Shown one piece after another: positions 61,429 through 64,000 of a stretch of DNA of 64,000 nt (positions within the stretch are counted from its first letter, which is position 1; every line of letters begins with the position of its first letter). This DNA is from Albibacillus kandeliae (GTDB lineage: Bacteria; Pseudomonadota; Alphaproteobacteria; Rhodobacterales; Rhodobacteraceae): positions 124,001 through 188,000 of the forward strand of contig NZ_QEHM01000006.1 in assembly GCF_003116585.1 (NCBI RefSeq). Direction: 5' to 3'. The notes beneath the pieces are model-generated. The model was not told the DNA's origin and searched no databases. It saw only the letters and a program-made list of their open reading frames with translations. A program made the position numbers and the translations under genes.

Positions 61429-61464
61429 CTGCAGGATCCGTCAGGCGAACCGGCCCGTTACGGC

Positions 61465-62313
61465 TCAGAGCCATGCGCCCTTGACGGTCTGGCGATAGAC
61501 CTTTGCCAGCCAGCTGTCGCCCTGCACCTTCATCTCAAGGCCCTTGCTGGTCAGCAGCTTGTACCCGTCCTTGTACCAGTCGCTGGACTGGAAGTTGTAG
61601 CCAAGGATGGCACCGGCCGTCTGCGCCTCGTCGTCAAGACCCAGCGACAGGTAGCACTCGATCAGGCGGAACAGCGCTTCGGGCGTGTGCGTCGTGGTCT
61701 GGAAGTCCTCGACCACCACGCGGAACCGGTTGGTCGCCGCCGCAAAATGCTTGTGACGCAGGTAATAGCGCCCCACTTCCATTTCCTTGCCGGCCAGATG
61801 GTCGAAGGCCAGGTCGAACTTCAGGATCGCCGCCGAGGCATACTCGCTGTCGGGATAGAGCTCGATCACCCTGCGCAGCGACTGCAGCGCCTGGAAGGTC
61901 AGGCCCTGATCGCGGCCGACCTCGTCGATCTGGTCGTAATAGCTCAGCGCCAGCAGGTACTGGGCATAGGCCGCGTCCTCGTCCGTCGGATAGTAGTCGA
62001 GGAAACGCTGCGCCGCGGCCCGGCTCTCTTCATAGCTGCCGCCCTCGTGCAGGGCATAGGCCTGCATGATCAGCGACCGTTTGGCCCAGTCGGAATAGGG
62101 ATAGAGGCGTTCGATCTCGGAAAAGAAATAGGCCGCATCCGCCTCGCGGCCCCGCGAGATCTCGAACTCGCCGCGTTCGAAGATCTGGTCCGGCGTATAG
62201 GCTTCCAGTGAAATGGCGCTCTTGGATACACCGCCGTCACCGCCACAGGCCGAAAGCCCAACCGCCAGGATCAATGCGCTCAAAGCCTTGGCCCGCAACA
62301 TGCCGCCCATCAT
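61465..62313 (-). CDS. bamD: Outer-membrane assembly lipoprotein BamD
   Basis: The 282-residue product has a lipoprotein signal (LILAVGLSAC, lipobox Cys23) and the BamD TPR array, e.g. YTPDQIFERGEFEISRGR, FFSEIERLYPYSDWAKRSL, AAQRFLDYYPTDEDAAYAQYLL and LRRVIELYPDSEYASAA. BamD is the essential lipoprotein of the BAM complex inserting outer-membrane beta-barrels. The start ATG 62313 is followed by a second ATG, and AAGGG is upstream. It is 128 bp after lpxC. Confidence 0.95.
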   Translation of the reverse strand: MMGGMLRAKALSALILAVGLSACGGDGGVSKSAISLEAYTPDQIFERGEFEISRGREADAAYFFSEIERLYPYSDWAKRSLIMQAYALHEGGSYEESRAAAQRFLDYYPTDEDAAYAQYLLALSYYDQIDEVGRDQGLTFQALQSLRRVIELYPDSEYASAAILKFDLAFDHLAGKEMEVGRYYLRHKHFAAATNRFRVVVEDFQTTTHTPEALFRLIECYLSLGLDDEAQTAGAILGYNFQSSDWYKDGYKLLTSKGLEMKVQGDSWLAKVYRQTVKGAWL

Positions 62314-62440
62314 GCGTAACTACCCTTGTCCTCGCGACCGGATTACCCCGGCTTGGGGTCGGTCTAGCACAGAAACATCTGGTGCAAAATGGCTTATGGG
62401 CGCCCTGCGGGGCGAGGTCAACCGCATGGCGCGCATCGCG

Positions 62441-63361
62441 TCAGGCGACGTTCGGGATTTCCGAAAAGACCAGACCCTGCCCCGGCAGACGTGCCGCCAT
62501 GGCCTCGTCGCACAGCACGGTACGGACCGCGCCGGGGGTGTGGAACAGCTCGCGCAGCAGGGTATTGGTGAGCGAGTGACCGGCACGTTCACCGATGTAG
62601 TGGCCAAAGATCGGCCCACCGGCAAGCGCAAGGTCGCCGAGCGCGTCGAGCATCTTGTGGCGCACGGCCTCGTCGGGGTGACGGAAGCCGCCCGGGCTCA
62701 GCACCCGGTCGCCATCGACGACGACAGCGTTGGTCATGGTGCCACCCAGCGCCAGCCCGTTCTCGTGCATGGCATCGACGTCGGACTGACGGCAGAAGGT
62801 ACGGCTGTCGCAGAGTTCGCGGGCGAAGGAGCCGTTGCGCATGTCGAGCCGCTTGCTCTGGCGGCCAATGGCGGCATCGGCAAAGTCGATGTGGAACTCG
62901 ATCTCGAACTTGTCGGCGGGCTTCAGCGTCGCGCGGGCCCCGTCCTTCTCGACGGTAACTTCCTGCATGACCTGAAAGGCCAGAACCGGCGCGTTCAGGC
63001 GGCGGACGCCGCGCGCCATGATGCCGCGCACGAAGGGCGCGGACGAGCCGTCGAGGATCGGAACTTCGGGACCGTCGATCTCGATCAGGGCGTTGTGCAC
63101 GCCGCAACCGGCCAGCGCGGCCATCACGTGTTCGACGGTGGAAACGGACACACCCGACTGGTTGACCAGCTTGGTGCAGAGCGGCGAGCGTTCGGCCACG
63201 TCCCATAGGGCCGGGATCATCGCGTTGCCGATATGGATGTCGGTACGGCGGAACCAGATGCCATGACCGGCCGAAGCGGGGCGCAGCACCATCCGGACGT
63301 CAGAGCCCGTGTGCAGGCCGACGCCTTCGAAAACCACCGGTGATTTGAGCGTATTCTGCAA
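62441..63361 (-). CDS. lpxC: UDP-3-O-acyl-N-acetylglucosamine deacetylase LpxC
   Basis: The 306-residue zinc enzyme makes the committed step of lipid A synthesis. Zinc and catalytic motifs are SVSTVEHVMAALAG (His), IEIDGPEVPILDGSS, SPGGFRHPDEAVRHKMLDALGD (His and Asp ligands) and GERAGHSLTN. The start codon is TTG at 63361: an in-frame stop lies 18 nt upstream and there is no ATG or GTG in between, so translation must begin at TTG unless much of the N-terminal motif is lost. It is placed between ftsZ and bamD. Confidence 0.95.
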   Translation of the reverse strand: MQNTLKSPVVFEGVGLHTGSDVRMVLRPASAGHGIWFRRTDIHIGNAMIPALWDVAERSPLCTKLVNQSGVSVSTVEHVMAALAGCGVHNALIEIDGPEVPILDGSSAPFVRGIMARGVRRLNAPVLAFQVMQEVTVEKDGARATLKPADKFEIEFHIDFADAAIGRQSKRLDMRNGSFARELCDSRTFCRQSDVDAMHENGLALGGTMTNAVVVDGDRVLSPGGFRHPDEAVRHKMLDALGDLALAGGPIFGHYIGERAGHSLTNTLLRELFHTPGAVRTVLCDEAMAARLPGQGLVFSEIPNVA

Positions 63362-63525
63362 GGATCTGCCCCGTCTCTAACCCATTCGCCAAACCCACTC
63401 CGGGCCTGGATGTGAATGAGGTAGTCGCAGGGGCGCAAACCCTCAACTCAATCTTTGCAACCGATTGAAACATGCCTGTAACAAACTGGCAAAACCCCGC
63501 TAATCGCGCCACAAATCATTGATTT

Positions 63526-63558
63526 AAAACAGAAAGGGCCGCCACTTGGCGACCCCTT
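63526..63558 (-). terminator. Terminator after ftsZ
   Basis: On the minus strand AAGGGGTCGCC-AAGT-GGCGGCCCTT forms an imperfect stem followed by TCTGTTTT. It lies 22 bp past the ftsZ stop, so lpxC probably has its own promoter in 63362-63525. Confidence 0.7.
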
Positions 63559-63579
63559 CGAGTTTATTTCGTGACGAGA

Positions 63580-64000
63580 TTAATTCGCCTGACGCCGCAG
63601 AAACGCCGGAATTTCGATGCGTTCCTGGTCCCGGTCGGGCTCGGCCTGGGCCCGCTGCGCGCTCTCGGTGTGGCGCACCGTGGGCTGCTGACGCACCGGC
63701 TTGGCGGCCGGGCGCTCGGCCGGAACGTCACCGGCATGGCCGGTCATCCGGTTGATCAGCGAGTTGATGCCAAAGCCCTTCTTCTCGGCCGGCTGGCGGT
63801 TCAGTTCCAGCGGCTCGCGGCGGTTGATCCCGCCCGGCGATTTCTGGGCGGCGGCAGCGGCCTGCAGGCGGCGCAGCGTTTCCGGCGAAGGCGTGCCCGG
63901 GGCCGGAGCTTTGGGCGCAACGAAGGTCTCGGGAGAGACTTCTTCCTCGTAGGCGTCGGTCTGCGGCTCGAAGGCCGGGACGTTCGGACGGTACGCCGGC
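63580..64000 (-). CDS. ftsZ: Cell-division GTPase FtsZ, C-terminal part (5' end outside window)
   Basis: Reading the minus strand from the right edge gives about 139 residues of a Pro/Ala-rich linker with PETLRRLQAAAAAQKSPGG, then GFGINSLINRMTGHAG and the terminal IPAFLRRQAN before TAA (63580-63582). The GINSLINRMTG block and IPAFLRRQAN are characteristic of alphaproteobacterial FtsZ C termini; the last peptide binds FtsA and other division proteins. The GTPase core lies beyond the window. It was found from the sequence although no complete start-to-stop frame is present here. Confidence 0.95.
   Translation of the reverse strand, partial: PAYRPNVPAFEPQTDAYEEEVSPETFVAPKAPAPGTPSPETLRRLQAAAAAQKSPGGINRREPLELNRQPAEKKGFGINSLINRMTGHAGDVPAERPAAKPVRQQPTVRHTESAQRAQAEPDRDQERIEIPAFLRRQAN

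Noticed and set aside
59701-62211. 836-codon open frame on the plus strand opposite recN, bamD and the decarboxylase
   Set aside because: Same composition artefact; the minus-strand genes have complete catalytic motifs.
1-64000. tRNA, rRNA, CRISPR, transposase, phage or toxin-antitoxin genes
   Set aside because: None could be recognised by reading both strands; no short regularly spaced repeats or transposase motifs were seen.

Overview
The window looks like a stretch of chromosomal core genome from a high-GC alphaproteobacterium of the Rhodobacteraceae (Roseobacter/Rhodobacter relatives). Reasons: the ftsZ-lpxC-bamD-recN order at the right edge, an FtsZ ending IPAFLRRQAN, a PccR-type regulator beside propionyl-CoA carboxylase genes, a short alphaproteobacterial-type ProS, a DUF1127 small protein and many conserved Rhodobacterales hypothetical proteins. 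I cannot name the genus. I see no rRNA, tRNA, CRISPR array, transposase, phage gene or obvious genomic island.

Layout. 1-7.8 kb: end of an FAD-binding dehydrogenase (+), then leftward genes for a Gly/Asn-rich secreted protein, an SLC13-type permease with RCK_C domains, and a tight cluster mgtE / 5-formyl-THF cyclo-ligase / YmdB phosphodiesterase / DMT exporter. 8-13 kb: purine and deazapurine genes (guanine deaminase, QueF, 8-oxoguanine deaminase) with a CAP-domain protein, a HisN-like phosphatase and an XRE regulator. 13-19.6 kb: quinone oxidoreductase, 3-methyladenine glycosylase, an HExxH lipoprotein, TadG- and TadE-like genes, an AT-rich gap, a secreted protein with 14-residue repeats, and a small cytochrome c. 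19.7-26 kb: LolD and its permease, a small membrane-anchored protein, proS, a SARP/TolB-like/TPR regulator and a DUF1127 protein. 26-33 kb: pepT, an AI-2E family permease, hdaA, ppk1 and ppx. 33-36.5 kb: a periplasmic hypothetical protein, an EEP-family enzyme, a DnaJ/TerB protein, and VOC and MAPEG proteins.

36.5-50.7 kb is the propionyl-CoA assimilation region: methylmalonyl-CoA mutase with an upstream overlapping sulfotransferase-like gene, pccA, pccB and the regulator pccR. pccB and pccR are separated by a serralysin-type RTX metalloprotease and a Bcr/CflA-type exporter. GCAAA-N3-GCAAA direct repeats sit in front of both pccB and pccR and are the best-supported regulatory sites in the window. 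50.7-58.3 kb: a methyltransferase, an aminopeptidase P, a DUF427 protein, two different CLC proteins in tandem and an unrecognised membrane-anchored protein. 58.3-64 kb: a PLP decarboxylase, recN, bamD, lpxC and the C-terminal part of ftsZ.

The items I rank highest are the pcc regulatory sites and the two genes between pccB and pccR, the 14-residue repeat protein beside the Tad genes, phased TTTTGCGC repeats upstream of the SARP/DUF1127 pair, a three-copy intergenic repeat built from a conserved motif plus a variable hairpin, a candidate small RNA or structured 3' UTR near 43.2-43.4 kb, and two CLC proteins lacking the internal proton glutamate. I did not find a convincing wholly new multi-gene system.
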